Below, in pieces: positions 48,187-58,298 of a stretch of DNA of 64,000 nt. Source of the stretch: Crossiella equi (GTDB taxonomy: Bacteria > Actinomycetota > Actinomycetes > Mycobacteriales > Pseudonocardiaceae); NCBI RefSeq assembly GCF_017876755.1, contig NZ_JAGIOO010000001.1, positions 5,255,786 to 5,319,785 of the forward strand. The letters are read 5' to 3'. A program made the position numbers and the translations under genes. The stretch's first letter is position 1; each line of letters starts with the position of its first letter. Below the pieces are notes generated by a model. That model had not been told where the DNA came from. It searched no databases and was given only the letters and a program-made list of their open reading frames with translations.

Positions 48187-49251
48187 GTGAACACACCCGT
48201 GCCGTTGGCTGGCTACACGACACTGCGCCTTGGCGGACCGGCCGAGGTGTTCGTCGACGCGACGAAGTCGAACGAGGTCATCGACGCCGTCCGCGAGGCC
48301 GACCAGGCGGGCACCCCACTGCTCGTGCTCGGCGGCGGCTCGAACCTGGTGGTCAGCGACGACGGCTTCGCGGGCACCGTGGTCCGGGTGGCCACCAAGG
48401 GCCGCGGCCACGACCCGCTGGGCGACGGCCTGGTCCGGCTCACCGTCGAGGCGGGCGAGAACTGGGACGACGTGGTCGCCGACGCGGTGGCCAACGACCT
48501 CGGCGGCCTGGAGGCCCTCTCCGGCATCCCCGGCCTGGCCGGTGCCACCCCCGTGCAGAACGTGGGCGCCTACGGCGTCGAGGTGGCCGACCTGCTGCTC
48601 TCCGTTGACCTGCTGGACCGCCGCAGCGGCCAGGTCCGCCAAGTGCCCGCGGCTGAGCTGGGCCTGGGCTACCGCACCAGCGTGCTCAAGGGCACCGACC
48701 ACGCCGTGGTGCTGCGGGCTTCCTTCGCCCTGCGCACCGGCGGGCAGTCCGCCCCGGTCCGCTACGCCGAGCTGGCCAACACCCTCGGCGTGGAGCTGGG
48801 CGCCCGGGTGCCCGCCGCGCAGGTCCGTGAGGCCGTGCTGGCGCTGCGCACCGGCAAGGGCATGGTGCTCGACCCGGAGGACCACGACACCTGGTCCGCT
48901 GGCTCGTTCTTCACCAACCCGATCGTCGCCGAGGCCGACCTGCCCCGCGTGCTCTCGCTCATCCACGCCAAGCTCGGCCCGGAGGTGCGCGTGCCGCAGT
49001 ACCCGGGCGGCGCGGGCCGCACCAAGCTGTCCGCCGCCTGGCTGATCGAGCGGGCCGGGTTCCTGCGCGGCTACGAGGCGGCCGAGGGCCGGGTCTCGTT
49101 GTCGCACAAGCACACCCTGGCCCTGACCAACCGCGGCAAGGCCAACACCGACGACCTGCTCACCCTGGCCCGCGAGGTGCGCGACGGCGTGCGCGCGGCC
49201 TTCGAGGTGGACCTGCACCCGGAACCGGTGTTCGTCGGTTGTTGCCTCTGA
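48187..49251 (+). CDS. murB: UDP-N-acetylenolpyruvoylglucosamine reductase
   Basis: The 354 aa enzyme has LAGYTTLRLGGPAE, LLVLGGGSNLVVSDDGF and GLEALSGIPGLAGATPVQNVGAYG of the FAD domain, catalytic Ser in SAGSFFTNPIV and SAAWLIERAGF. It makes UDP-MurNAc for peptidoglycan. GTG is placed at the probable transcription start. Synteny with Rv0482 is kept. Confidence 0.96.
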   Translation: MNTPVPLAGYTTLRLGGPAEVFVDATKSNEVIDAVREADQAGTPLLVLGGGSNLVVSDDGFAGTVVRVATKGRGHDPLGDGLVRLTVEAGENWDDVVADAVANDLGGLEALSGIPGLAGATPVQNVGAYGVEVADLLLSVDLLDRRSGQVRQVPAAELGLGYRTSVLKGTDHAVVLRASFALRTGGQSAPVRYAELANTLGVELGARVPAAQVREAVLALRTGKGMVLDPEDHDTWSAGSFFTNPIVAEADLPRVLSLIHAKLGPEVRVPQYPGGAGRTKLSAAWLIERAGFLRGYEAAEGRVSLSHKHTLALTNRGKANTDDLLTLAREVRDGVRAAFEVDLHPEPVFVGCCL

Positions 49252-49343
49252 ACACAACGGCCAAATGGGTGACTCCGAGTGACGGTCGTATTACCCCAAG
49301 TGTTTGATGGATGGGGTAGTGCCGGATCGAGGAGAAACGCAGC

Positions 49344-50339
49344 ATGACCAGCGCGGCGGACAACAGGCGCAGGGCGGCGATCCGGCCGGTGAAGCGACGG
49401 CACGAGGATGGCCTGCTGGACCTGCCCGGGGTCGTCGCGGTGGACATCGGTGACCAGGTCACCGGAGGCCTGCGCACCGGCCGGGTGGCGATCGTGGTGT
49501 CGGTGCGGACCAAGCGGCCGGGCATCGCGGTGGCCGCTGGCCAGCTGCTGCCCGATGACATCGAGGGCGTGCCGGTGGACGTGGTGGAGGAGGACGTCCA
49601 GCTGCACCCCGCGCTGCTGCCAGTGGGCGCCGCGCCCGAGGTGCCGGGGGAGTCCTTCGACGCGCTGGTCGGCGGCATCAGCCTCGGCCCGTGCCGCGCG
49701 GTGCGGATGGGCCCGCCGCACGCACCGGAGTTCGGCGAGTACGTCACGGTGGGCACGCTCGGCCTGCTCGTGGCCGACCGCGTGGACCGGCGCAAGGTCT
49801 TCGGCCTCACGAACTTCCACATCGCCTGCGTGGACGACGCCTGGGCGGTCGGCGACGCGATGACCCACCCCTCCCGTGTGGACGGCGGCCGGTGCCCGAA
49901 GGACGTGGTGGGCGGCCTGGCCCGGGCGGCGCTGTCCGGCAGCGTGGACGCGGCGCTGGTCGAGGTGGCCCCGGACCGGCCGTGGCGGCGCGAGGTGGCG
50001 CAGCTGGGCCGCCCGCGCGGGCTCGCGCCCGCCCGCCTGGGCAGCCTGGTGCACAAGCGCGCCCGCACCACCGGCCTGACCGGCGGCATCGTGGTCTCCA
50101 CCGACGTGACCCTGTGCCTGGACTACGGCGCCACCCTGGGCCGCCGTCGCCTGCGCGACCAGGTGCGGGTGACCGCACCGGAGGGCAGCTTCGGCGACCG
50201 GGGTGACTCGGGCGCGGTGCTGCTGGACGAGGACAACCAGGTGGTCGGCCTGCACTGCGCGGGCACGGTCGGGGGTGCGAGCGGCTTCGCCAACCCCATC
50301 GAGCGGGTACTCGCTGAGCTGGACGTGACGATCGCCTAG
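49344..50339 (+). CDS. Trypsin-like serine protease without signal peptide (Nal1-like)
   Basis: The 331 aa protein follows GAGGAGAAACGC. A charged N-terminus without signal peptide is followed by a trypsin-like fold: FGLTNFHIAC (His), SVDAALVEV (Asp) and GDRGDSGAVLL (Ser), then VVGLHCAGTVGGASGFANPI. The His sits in TNFHIAC rather than TAAHC, as in plant Nal1 and its bacterial relatives. It is probably cytoplasmic. Substrate unknown; it stands between murB and an L,D-transpeptidase gene. Confidence 0.78.
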   Translation: MTSAADNRRRAAIRPVKRRHEDGLLDLPGVVAVDIGDQVTGGLRTGRVAIVVSVRTKRPGIAVAAGQLLPDDIEGVPVDVVEEDVQLHPALLPVGAAPEVPGESFDALVGGISLGPCRAVRMGPPHAPEFGEYVTVGTLGLLVADRVDRRKVFGLTNFHIACVDDAWAVGDAMTHPSRVDGGRCPKDVVGGLARAALSGSVDAALVEVAPDRPWRREVAQLGRPRGLAPARLGSLVHKRARTTGLTGGIVVSTDVTLCLDYGATLGRRRLRDQVRVTAPEGSFGDRGDSGAVLLDEDNQVVGLHCAGTVGGASGFANPIERVLAELDVTIA

Positions 50340-50498
50340 CGAAACTGACCGGTACTTAACGGGTTTCCTGACAAATCGGTTCAACCGCAAGGGCTATGTG
50401 AGAAGTGACACAACCGGTTGGGGCACCCTCCCCCGTGTCCGAGGCGTCCTGGGAATGGGAGCACCCTTAGGGGAGCCGTATGCGTGGGAGGTCGGACA

Positions 50499-51668
50499 GT
50501 GGTTGGTCAACGACGGGGACGGGGGCGGTCCCTGCTCGGTTTCGTGGGGCTGCTCACCGCGGGCGCGGTGCTGCTCTCCGCGTGCAGCGGGGATGGCGGG
50601 GGTGGGGAGACCTCCAAGCCGGACGCACCACCCGTCGCGAAGGTCAGCGTGGAACCGGGTGACGGCGCGAAGGACATCAGCCCTCGCGACCCGGTGAAGG
50701 TGTCGGTCACCGACGGCAGCCTCGACGAGGTCACGCTGACCGCCGACGGCAAGGCCGTCAGCGGCAAGATCACCGAGGACAAGAAGTCCTGGGCGCCGGA
50801 CAAGGTCCTGGAGTTCGGCAAGAGCTACGTGCTGGCCGGGTCGGCCACCGGTACCGACGGCAAGAAGGTCGAGGTCAAGGGCGGGTTCGCCACCCAGGCC
50901 GCGGGCAAGCTGGTCCGCGCCACGGTCTTCCCCTCCGACGGCCAGACGGTCGGCATCGCGATCCCGATCAAGGTCGAGTTCGACCAGGCGCCCCAGGACC
51001 GCGCCGCGGCGGAGAAGGCGCTCAAGGTCGAGTCCTCGAACCCGGTCGAGGGCACCTGGGCGTGGCTGAACCCCAAGGAGGTGCACTACCGGCCCAAGGA
51101 GTTCTGGCCCGCCAACACCAAGGTCACCGTGAAGGCCGACCTGTTCGCCGTGCCCTACGGCAACGGCGCCTTCGGCCGCGCGAACATCACCTCGAAGTTC
51201 ACCATCGGCCGCGCGCAGGTCGTGGAGGCCAGCGTCGCCACCAAGCGCATGGTCGTGAAGCGGGACGGCCGCGAGATCATGAACTTCGCCGCCAGCCTGG
51301 GTGATGAGAGCAAGCCGGACCTGCGCACCGCCAACGGCATCTACGTGGTCTCCGAGCGCAACGCCACCGAGCGGATGACCAACCAGAAGTACAACTACGA
51401 CGTCACCAAGAAGTGGGCCGTGCGCATCGCCAACAGCGGTGAGTTCATCCACGAGAACCAGGACAACGCGGCCAACCTGGGCAAGCGCAACAACTCGCAC
51501 GGGTGCATCAACCTGAGCGAGAAGGACGCGAAGACCTACTTCGACCAGTCACTGGTCGGCGACCCGGTCATCATCAGCGGCTCCGCGGGCACCAAGGGCG
51601 CGGTGTCGGACTGGTACGACTGGCGCATCGACTGGGGCCAGTGGCGCTCGATGTCGGCGCTGAAGTGA
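50499..51668 (+). CDS. Lipoprotein L,D-transpeptidase (LprQ-like)
   Basis: The 389 aa protein starts at GTG after GGGAGG. Signal peptide with lipobox LLSAC, two Ig-like domains (about 55-235, with VSVEPGDGAKDISPRDPVKV) and a YkuD catalytic domain ending in HENQDNAANLGKRNNSHGCI, which holds the His and the catalytic Cys. It makes 3-3 cross-links in peptidoglycan, replacing D,D-transpeptidases where D-Ala has been trimmed, and is resistant to many beta-lactams. Rv0483 (lprQ) has the same place next to murB. Confidence 0.93.
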   Translation: MVGQRRGRGRSLLGFVGLLTAGAVLLSACSGDGGGGETSKPDAPPVAKVSVEPGDGAKDISPRDPVKVSVTDGSLDEVTLTADGKAVSGKITEDKKSWAPDKVLEFGKSYVLAGSATGTDGKKVEVKGGFATQAAGKLVRATVFPSDGQTVGIAIPIKVEFDQAPQDRAAAEKALKVESSNPVEGTWAWLNPKEVHYRPKEFWPANTKVTVKADLFAVPYGNGAFGRANITSKFTIGRAQVVEASVATKRMVVKRDGREIMNFAASLGDESKPDLRTANGIYVVSERNATERMTNQKYNYDVTKKWAVRIANSGEFIHENQDNAANLGKRNNSHGCINLSEKDAKTYFDQSLVGDPVIISGSAGTKGAVSDWYDWRIDWGQWRSMSALK

Positions 51669-51669
51669 C

Positions 51670-52512
51670 ATGACCACCACGATCACCGGTCACGGCGGCA
51701 CGCGGCTGCGGCTGCGGGCCGCCGGGCCCGTGGGTGCCCCGGCGCTGGTCCTGGTGCACGGCTGGGCGCAGGACGGCATGGTCTGGCGGCGGCTGCTGGC
51801 CGACCCCGGTCTCACCGAGCGCTACCGCGTGCTGGCCCCGGACCTGCGCGGCCACGGCGGCTCCGAGGCCCCCGAGGACGGCTACGACGACCCCGGGGTG
51901 TGGGCGGGCGACCTGGCCGCGGTGCTGGCGGAGGCGGGCGGCCCGGCCGTGGTGCTCGGCTGGTCCTACGGCGGTCTGGTGATCGCCGACTACCTGCGCG
52001 TGCACACCGACGCCGCCCTGGCCGGGATCGTGCTGGTCGGGGCCATCACCGAGATCGGCCGCGACCGGCAGGGCGGGGCCACCGGCCCGGTCATGCGCAA
52101 CGCCCTGCGGGCCGCGCTCGACCCGGACGACGAGGTGGCCCGGCCCGCGCTGCGGGAGTTCCTCACCGGCGCCACCAGCACCCCGCTGCCCGCCGACGAG
52201 CTGGACCGCCAGCTGGGCACCGCGCTGGCCACCCCGGCCCGGGTGCGCAAGGCCGTCTTCCGGCGCGACATCGGCAGCGCCGACGTGCTGGCCGCGGTGC
52301 GCGTCCCGGTGCTCGTGCTGCACGGCGACTCCGACGAGGTGGTGCTGCCCGCCGCGGGCCGCTACGCCGCCGACTCGGTGCCGGGCGCGGCGGCCAGCTG
52401 GTACCCCGGCTGCGGGCACGCGCCGTTCCTGGAACGGCCCGAGGACTTCGACATTGAGATCGCCCACTTCCTGACCCGTTGCCACGCCGAACGGGGCAGA
52501 CTGGGCGGGTGA
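51670..52512 (+). CDS. Alpha/beta hydrolase
   Basis: The 280 aa enzyme has [14 protein letters not shown], nucleophile in [10 protein letters not shown], Asp in [10 protein letters not shown] and His in [13 protein letters not shown] haloperoxidase- or epoxide hydrolase-like member of unknown substrate. ATG lies 1 nt after the transpeptidase stop, and its end overlaps mshA by four bases. Confidence 0.87.
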   Translation: MTTTITGHGGTRLRLRAAGPVGAPALVLVHGWAQDGMVWRRLLADPGLTERYRVLAPDLRGHGGSEAPEDGYDDPGVWAGDLAAVLAEAGGPAVVLGWSYGGLVIADYLRVHTDAALAGIVLVGAITEIGRDRQGGATGPVMRNALRAALDPDDEVARPALREFLTGATSTPLPADELDRQLGTALATPARVRKAVFRRDIGSADVLAAVRVPVLVLHGDSDEVVLPAAGRYAADSVPGAAASWYPGCGHAPFLERPEDFDIEIAHFLTRCHAERGRLGG

Positions 52513-53780
52513 GACGTGCACCAGCGAGAGTCGCCGTGCTGTCCCTGCACACCTCCCCGCTGGAGCAGCCGGGCACCGGCGACGCCGGCGGCATGAACGT
52601 CTACATCGCGCAGACCACCTCGCGGCTGGCCCACCTGGGCACCGAGGTCGAGGTGTTCACCCGGGCCACCTCCTCCGACCTGCCGCCGACCGCCGAGCTC
52701 GCGCCCGGGGTCACCGTGCGGCACGTCTCCGCCGGTCCGTACGGGGGCCTGGACAAGAACGACCTGCCCGCGCAGCTGTGCGCCTTCAGCGCGGGCGTGC
52801 TGCGCACCTGGGCCGGGCAGCGGCCCGGCCACTACGACCTCGTGCACTCCCACTACTGGCTCTCCGGCCAGGTCGGCTGGCTGGTCCGCGACCGCTGGGG
52901 CGTGCCGCTGGTGCACACCGCGCACACGCTGGCCAAGGTCAAGAACCTGGCGCTGGCCGAGGGCGAGCGGCCCGAGCCCGCGGTGCGCGTGCGGGGCGAG
53001 GAGCAGATCGTCGCCGAGGCAGACCGGCTCGTGGTGAACACCGAGGTCGAGGCCGCCGAGCTGCGCGAGCTGTACGGCGCGCGCCCGGACCAGGTCACCG
53101 TGGTGCCGCCCGGGGTGGACCTGGAGCGGTTCACCCCGGGCGACCGGGACGCCGCCCGGGCCGAGCTGGGCCTGCCGCCCTCGGCCGTGGTGCTCGCGTT
53201 CGTCGGGCGCATCCAGCCGCTCAAGGCCCCGGACGTGCTGCTGCACGCCGCCGCCGAGCTGGTCCGCCGGGACCCCGCGCTGCGCGCCCGGCTGGTCGTG
53301 CTGGTCGTGGGCGGGCCGTCCGGCACCGGCCTGGAGCGGCCGACCGGCCTGCAGGAGCTCGCGCGGAGCCTGGGCATCGAGGACCTGGTGCGCTTCCTGC
53401 CGCCGAGACCCGGTGCCGCGCTCGCGCAGGTGTACCGGGCCGCCGACGTGGTCGCGGTGCCCAGCCACTCCGAGTCCTTCGGCCTGGTCGCCCTGGAGGC
53501 GCAGGCCTGCGGCACGCCGGTGGTGGCCGCCGCGGTCGGCGGGCTGCCGGTCGCGGTGGAGGACGGCGTCTCCGGTCTGCTGGTGCCCGACCACCGAGCG
53601 GTTTCCTGGGCCGACGCGCTGGGGAACCTGGCACTGGACCCCGTCCGACGGCAGGCGTTCGCCGCCGCGGCACCCGCGCACGCCTCGGCGTTCTCCTGGG
53701 ACCGCACGGCGGAACGGCTGCGCGCGGTCTACGTTCAGGCGGACACCGCGCTGCGGCACAGACTGGAGTACGCGTCATGA
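52509..53780 (+). CDS. mshA: D-inositol-3-phosphate glycosyltransferase (mycothiol synthesis)
   Basis: The 423 aa GT4 glycosyltransferase has [14 protein letters not shown] near the N-terminus, [23 protein letters not shown] and [20 protein letters not shown]. It joins UDP-GlcNAc and inositol 3-phosphate, the first step to mycothiol, the main thiol of actinobacteria. CAGACT ends 6 nt before the GTG, though inside the preceding gene. The next gene overlaps by ATGA. Confidence 0.95.
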   Translation: MRRAPARVAVLSLHTSPLEQPGTGDAGGMNVYIAQTTSRLAHLGTEVEVFTRATSSDLPPTAELAPGVTVRHVSAGPYGGLDKNDLPAQLCAFSAGVLRTWAGQRPGHYDLVHSHYWLSGQVGWLVRDRWGVPLVHTAHTLAKVKNLALAEGERPEPAVRVRGEEQIVAEADRLVVNTEVEAAELRELYGARPDQVTVVPPGVDLERFTPGDRDAARAELGLPPSAVVLAFVGRIQPLKAPDVLLHAAAELVRRDPALRARLVVLVVGGPSGTGLERPTGLQELARSLGIEDLVRFLPPRPGAALAQVYRAADVVAVPSHSESFGLVALEAQACGTPVVAAAVGGLPVAVEDGVSGLLVPDHRAVSWADALGNLALDPVRRQAFAAAAPAHASAFSWDRTAERLRAVYVQADTALRHRLEYAS

Positions 53781-54286
53781 GCCTGGAAGCGCTGATCGAG
53801 TCCACTTTGGACGAACGTGAGCTGACCTACACCAAGCGGGGCGAGGGCCGGTACTTCGTCACGCTGCCCGGGGTGAAGAAGCTCCAGACCAACCTGTGGC
53901 TGATCCTGGGCCGCCAGGCGCTGCTGGTCGAGGCCTTCGTGTGCCGCCGCCCGGACGAGGCGCACGAGGAGGTCTACCGCTACCTGCTGCGCCGCAACGC
54001 CAAGCTCTACGGCGTGCACTACACCGTGGACACGGCCGGGGACATCTACCTGGTCGGGCGCATCGGGCTGCACGCGGTGACCGAGGACGAGCTGGACCGC
54101 GTGCTCGGCCAGGTGCTGGAGGCCGCCGACGGCGACTTCAACCCGCTGCTGGAGATCGGCTTCGCCGGGGCCATCCGCCGGGAGTGGGACTGGCGGGTCT
54201 CGCGCGGCGAGTCGCTGGCCAACCTGGCCGCCTTCAAGCACCTCGTGCAGGCCCGGCAGGACGGCCCGGTGCACGCCGAGTCCTGA
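53777..54286 (+). CDS. YbjN-domain protein (Rv0487-like)
   Basis: The 169 aa protein has [41 protein letters not shown] and [20 protein letters not shown] of the YbjN/T3S-chaperone-like fold. Function unknown in actinobacteria. The gene always follows mshA closely in mycobacteria, as here (ATGA overlap). Confidence 0.88.
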   Translation: MSLEALIESTLDERELTYTKRGEGRYFVTLPGVKKLQTNLWLILGRQALLVEAFVCRRPDEAHEEVYRYLLRRNAKLYGVHYTVDTAGDIYLVGRIGLHAVTEDELDRVLGQVLEAADGDFNPLLEIGFAGAIRREWDWRVSRGESLANLAAFKHLVQARQDGPVHAES

Positions 54287-54368
54287 TCGTGACCCCCGGC
54301 GGGCAACGGGCGTCACCTCGTCAACCGTCCGATCGTTGTAGTCCACACGACGATGGGGGTCGGACGAG

Positions 54369-55259
54369 ATGGCGAAGCGGTCTTTGCTCGCGCTGGGCGC
54401 ACTGGGTCTGGTGCTGCTCGCGGGCTGCTCGGGGAACGGCAGGGAGACGGCGGCGGTCGCGCCCGCTGGCCCGAACGCGGCCTCGGACCGGAACACGCAG
54501 AGCTACGGAGGCGGTGGCGCGGCGGAGAAGCAGGCCGCACCGCCGGAGCAGCCCAAGACCGAGGCCCAGCCGACGGACGCGCGCCAGCTGATCCGCACCG
54601 CGCGGGTCGAGCTGCGAGTGGAGGACGTGGCCGAGGCGCTGCGCAAGGCGCAGGAGCAGGCCAGGGCGGCTGGCGGGTTCGCCAGTGACGAGAACACCCG
54701 CGAGCAGCGCGCCTCGCTGACGCTGCGGGTGCCCGCGGACAAGCTGGACGCGGTGCTGGACGGCCTGGGCGGGCTGGGCAAGGTCGAGGTGCGCGAGCAG
54801 CGCTCCCAGGACGTCACCGACCAGCTGGTGGACACCAAGAGCCGCCTGGACTCGGCGCGCGCGAGCGTGGACCGGGTGCGCGCGCTGCTGGACCGCGCGG
54901 GCACGGTCGGCGAGGTGGTGCAGGTCGAGGGCGAGCTGACCAAGCGGCAGGCTGAGCTGGAGTCGTTGCAGCGCAGGCTGGAGTCGATGTCCAGGCAGGT
55001 GGCCATGGCCACGGTGACCGTGCAGCTGGTGCGCACCGACCAGGCGGTGGCGCCCAGCGGTGGCAGCCTGAAGTCCGCCTTCGACGCGGGCTGGCGGGCG
55101 TTCCTCGCGGTGCTGAACGGGATCCTGATGGCGTTGGCCGCCGCGCTGCCGTTCCTGGTGCTGTTCGGCGCGGTCGGCGCGCTCGTGGTGGTCCTGGTGC
55201 GGCGCCGGAAGACCGCGCGGCCCGGTCCGGTGGCACCGGCGGAGGGTACGGAGGCCTGA
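54369..55259 (+). CDS. DUF4349 lipoprotein with C-terminal membrane helix
   Basis: The 296 aa protein has a signal peptide with lipobox LLAGC, the DUF4349 core (ARQLIRTARVELRVEDVAEA, EQRSQDVTDQLVDTKSRLDS) with a long coiled coil at about 155-215, and a C-terminal membrane helix (LMALAAALPFLVLFGAVGAL) followed by basic residues. Function unknown; anchored at both ends on the outer face. Confidence 0.88.
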   Translation: MAKRSLLALGALGLVLLAGCSGNGRETAAVAPAGPNAASDRNTQSYGGGGAAEKQAAPPEQPKTEAQPTDARQLIRTARVELRVEDVAEALRKAQEQARAAGGFASDENTREQRASLTLRVPADKLDAVLDGLGGLGKVEVREQRSQDVTDQLVDTKSRLDSARASVDRVRALLDRAGTVGEVVQVEGELTKRQAELESLQRRLESMSRQVAMATVTVQLVRTDQAVAPSGGSLKSAFDAGWRAFLAVLNGILMALAAALPFLVLFGAVGALVVVLVRRRKTARPGPVAPAEGTEA

Positions 55260-55651
55260 TGACTGGCGGGGATGTGCGCGGGGCGGCTCGGGAGAGAGGG
55301 GGAGTCGCGAGCTCGAACCGCCCCGCGTCCAACAAATCCCCGCTGCTGCGGGCCCGTGCGGGCGGGGGGAGCCCAGGGCCCTGGCGGGTCGCGGTCCGAC
55401 GGGGGACGCGAACCGCGATGGACACCCTCTCGGACCGGGGAGTGCGTGGGAGCCGGTCTGAAAGAGTGATGTCAACTTGGCAGATTCGAAGTGGCAATCA
55501 CAAGCCTGGCCCACTGCTCCATTCGAGTGTACTTAGCTCGGTGGAATCACCGGATGATGTCTGGTGGACACCTGTTGACAGCAACTTGACTGGCGTCTGT
55601 GATCGTAGTCACGATTGATCGCCCGGTTGGCGTCCGCCGTTGGAGGGAAAC
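55260..55651. other. Gap of 392 bp before the CoA ligase gene
   Basis: I see no reading frame with local codon bias. GC falls toward the 3' half. TTGACT at about 55590 could be part of the promoter for the ligase. A TTGACA on the minus strand near 55470 has no clear -10 partner. Short GC-rich inverted repeats near 55340-55400 are not convincing terminators. Confidence 0.4.
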
Positions 55652-57220
55652 ATGTCCTTTCGCAGTCCGTACCCCGATGTGGAGGTCCCGGACGTCTCAC
55701 TGCCGGAGTTCCTGTTCGGCTCGCTGAACGAGCAGGACGCGGCACGTCCGGCACTGGTCGACGGGCCGAGCGGCCGCGCGCTCAGCTACGGGGAACTGGC
55801 CGCGCTGGTGGACAAGACCGCGGGCGCCCTGGCTGCCCGCGGTATTCAAAAGGGTGATGTGGTGGGCATCTTCAGTCCCAACACCCCCTACTACGCGGTG
55901 GTCTTCCACGGCATCCTCCGGGCGGGTGCGGTGGCCACCACCGCCAACGCGCTCTACACCGCCGAGGAGCTGGGTCACCAGCTCAAGGACGCGGGTGCCA
56001 AGGCGCTGTTCACCATCTCGCCCTTCGCCGACCGGGCGCTGGCCGCGGCCGCCGAGGCGGGCATCACCGACGTGGTGTTCCTGGACGGCCACGAGGGCCA
56101 CCCCTCGCTGACCGACCTGCTGGCGGGCGGGCACGCGGCACCGGAGATCACCTTCGACCCGGCCGAGGACCTCGCGGTGCTGCCGTACTCCTCGGGCACC
56201 ACCGGCCGCGCCAAGGGCGTGATGCTCACCCACCGCAACCTGGTGGCCAACATCGAGCAGTTCAAGCAGGTCGTGCACATCCAGCCCGAGGACCGGGTGC
56301 TGGCCGTGCTGCCGTTCTTCCACATCTACGGCATGCAGGTCACCATGAACCACGCGCTGGCGGTGAAGGCGGGCGTGGTCACCATGCCCAAGTTCGACCT
56401 CACCGAGTTCCTGCGCATCATCGGCGAGCACCGCACCAGTCACGTCTACATCGCGCCGCCGGTCGCGGTCGCCCTGGCCAAGCACCCGGTGGTCGACCAG
56501 TACGACCTGTCCGCGATGAAGATGCTGTTCTCCGGCGCGGCCCCGCTGGACGCCGAGCTGGCGCACGCGGTGTCCAAGCGTCTGGGCGTGGAGGTGCGGC
56601 AGGGCTACGGCATGACCGAGATGAGCCCGGTCAGCCACGCCATCCCGGATGACCGGGGCGACATCAACGTGGGCACGGTCGGCCTGATCCTGCCGAACAT
56701 GGTGTGCAAGCTCGTCGACCCGGCCACCGAGCAGGAGGTCGGCGTCGGCCAGCCCGGCGAGCTGTGGTGCACCGGCCCCAACATCATGAAGGGCTACCTC
56801 AACAACGAGGACGCCACCCGGGCCACCATCGACGAGGACGGCTACCTGCACACCGGCGACATCGCGGTGATCGACGAGCAGGGCGTGGTCTCGATCGTCG
56901 ACCGGGTCAAGGAGCTGATCAAGTACAAGGGCTACCAGGTGCCGCCCGCCGAGCTGGAGGCCCTGCTGCTCACCCACCCCCAGATCGCCGACGCGGCCGT
57001 GATCGGCGTGCGGGACGAGGAGGGCGAGGAGGTGCCCAAGGCCTTCGTGGTGCGCCAGGCCGGTGCCGACGTCGACGAGGCGGGCGTGATGGCCTTCGTC
57101 GCCGGACACGTGGCCCCGCACAAGAAGGTGCGCGTGGTCGAGTTCCTGGAGGCCATCCCGAAGTCGGCCTCGGGCAAGATCCTGCGCAAGGACCTGCGCG
57201 CCCGCGAAGGCGCGCGGTAG
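55652..57220 (+). CDS. Acyl-CoA synthetase, 4-coumarate:CoA ligase-like
   Basis: The 522 aa enzyme follows TGGAGGG. AMP-binding motifs are LPYSSGTTGRAKGVMLTHRN, QGYGMTEMSPVSH, GYLHTGDIAVID, DRVKELIKYKGYQV and the C-terminal PKSASGKILRKDL with the catalytic Lys. It activates a carboxylate, perhaps aryl or fatty acid, to its CoA thioester. There is no coupled pathway gene, so substrate is open. Confidence 0.9.
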   Translation: MSFRSPYPDVEVPDVSLPEFLFGSLNEQDAARPALVDGPSGRALSYGELAALVDKTAGALAARGIQKGDVVGIFSPNTPYYAVVFHGILRAGAVATTANALYTAEELGHQLKDAGAKALFTISPFADRALAAAAEAGITDVVFLDGHEGHPSLTDLLAGGHAAPEITFDPAEDLAVLPYSSGTTGRAKGVMLTHRNLVANIEQFKQVVHIQPEDRVLAVLPFFHIYGMQVTMNHALAVKAGVVTMPKFDLTEFLRIIGEHRTSHVYIAPPVAVALAKHPVVDQYDLSAMKMLFSGAAPLDAELAHAVSKRLGVEVRQGYGMTEMSPVSHAIPDDRGDINVGTVGLILPNMVCKLVDPATEQEVGVGQPGELWCTGPNIMKGYLNNEDATRATIDEDGYLHTGDIAVIDEQGVVSIVDRVKELIKYKGYQVPPAELEALLLTHPQIADAAVIGVRDEEGEEVPKAFVVRQAGADVDEAGVMAFVAGHVAPHKKVRVVEFLEAIPKSASGKILRKDLRAREGAR

Positions 57221-57227
57221 GGCTCAG

Positions 57228-57263
57228 CGGGCCCGTGCCCACCGAGGAGGGGGCACGGGCCCG
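57228..57263 (+). terminator. 13-bp stem terminator after the CoA ligase gene
   Basis: CGGGCCCGTGCCC pairs perfectly with GGGCACGGGCCCG around a 10-nt loop, 7 bp after the stop. No T tract. Confidence 0.65.
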
Positions 57264-57375
57264 CCGGGCTCACCACCGGAGCCGCCGCGGTGTTCGGGGC
57301 CCGGATGCTGCCCGGCCGCGCGCTGAGTTGTGCTCCTCCTCCGGAGCGGGCAGATTCGGCCGGGGAGGTGCGCGC

Positions 57376-58296
57376 ATGATCGTGACCGTCACACCCAACC
57401 CCAGCCTGGACCGCACGCTGGTACTGGCCGCCCCGCTGCGGCCGGGCACGCTGCACCGCGCGGCGACCAGTGGTACCGAGGCCAGCGGCAAGGGCGTCAA
57501 CGTGACCAGGGTGCTGCGCGCCCACGGGATCGCCGCCACCGCGGTGCTCCCGCTGGGCGGCGGGCCCGGGGCCGAGCTGCGCGCCCTGCTGGTCGCCGAG
57601 GACGTGCCGTTCGCCGCCGTCACCATCGCCGGGCGCGTGCGCAGCAACGTCACCGTGCTCGACCCCGAGGCGGGCACCACCAAGCTCAACGAGGCGGGCC
57701 CGGAGCTGTCGGCGAAGGAGCAGGCCGACCTGGTCGCGATCACCGCCCGCATCGTGCGCGGCACCGGTGCGCGCTGGCTGGCGGTGTGCGGCTCGCTGCC
57801 GCCGGGCTGCCCGCCCAGCCTGGTCACGCGGCTGGTCGCGGCCGGGCACGCGGCCGGGGCGGCGGTGGCCGTGGACAGCTCGGGCGAGGGCCTGGCCGAG
57901 GCGGTGCGTGCGGGCGCGGACCTGGTGGCGCCCAACGCGGCGGAGCTGGCCGAGCTGTCCGGGCAGCCCGTCACCGGCCCGGCGCAGGCCGCGGCGGTGG
58001 CCGCCGACCTGTTCACCGGGACCGCCCTGGTCAGCCTGGGGGAGCAGGGCGCGGTGCTGGTGCGCCCGGACGGCACCGCGATGCACGCCGTGCCGCCCGG
58101 GGTCACCGTGGTCAACACCGCGGGCGCGGGGGACGCGCTGCTCGCGGGCTGGCTGGCCGCCGAGGGCCCGGCGCGCGCCCGGCTGGCCCGCGCGGTCGCC
58201 TGGGGCACCAGCGCCTGCCTGGCCGAGGGCACCGCCGAGCTGCCCGCGCACCCGGTGTCCCCGGACCGCGTCACCACCACCGAGCTGGAGGAGTAG
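57376..58296 (+). CDS. PfkB-family kinase (1-phosphofructokinase-like)
   Basis: The 306 aa kinase follows GGGGAGGTG. It has MIVTVTPNPSLDRTLVL, GTEASGKGVNVTRVLRAHG, GSLPPGCP and NTAGAGDALLAGWL with the catalytic Asp. The TPNP and GKG motifs are those of the 1-phosphofructokinase/tagatose-6-phosphate kinase group. No PTS gene is nearby, so the substrate is more likely a phosphosugar made by the FGGY kinase or dehydrogenase of the same operon. Confidence 0.87.
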   Translation: MIVTVTPNPSLDRTLVLAAPLRPGTLHRAATSGTEASGKGVNVTRVLRAHGIAATAVLPLGGGPGAELRALLVAEDVPFAAVTIAGRVRSNVTVLDPEAGTTKLNEAGPELSAKEQADLVAITARIVRGTGARWLAVCGSLPPGCPPSLVTRLVAAGHAAGAAVAVDSSGEGLAEAVRAGADLVAPNAAELAELSGQPVTGPAQAAAVAADLFTGTALVSLGEQGAVLVRPDGTAMHAVPPGVTVVNTAGAGDALLAGWLAAEGPARARLARAVAWGTSACLAEGTAELPAHPVSPDRVTTTELEE

Positions 58297-58298
58297 CC

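Noticed and set aside
55290-55400. tRNA or small RNA gene in the gap before the CoA ligase
   Set aside because: The stretch translates like antisense tRNA fragments, but I could not fold a cloverleaf, and there is no T-stem pairing or anticodon arm.
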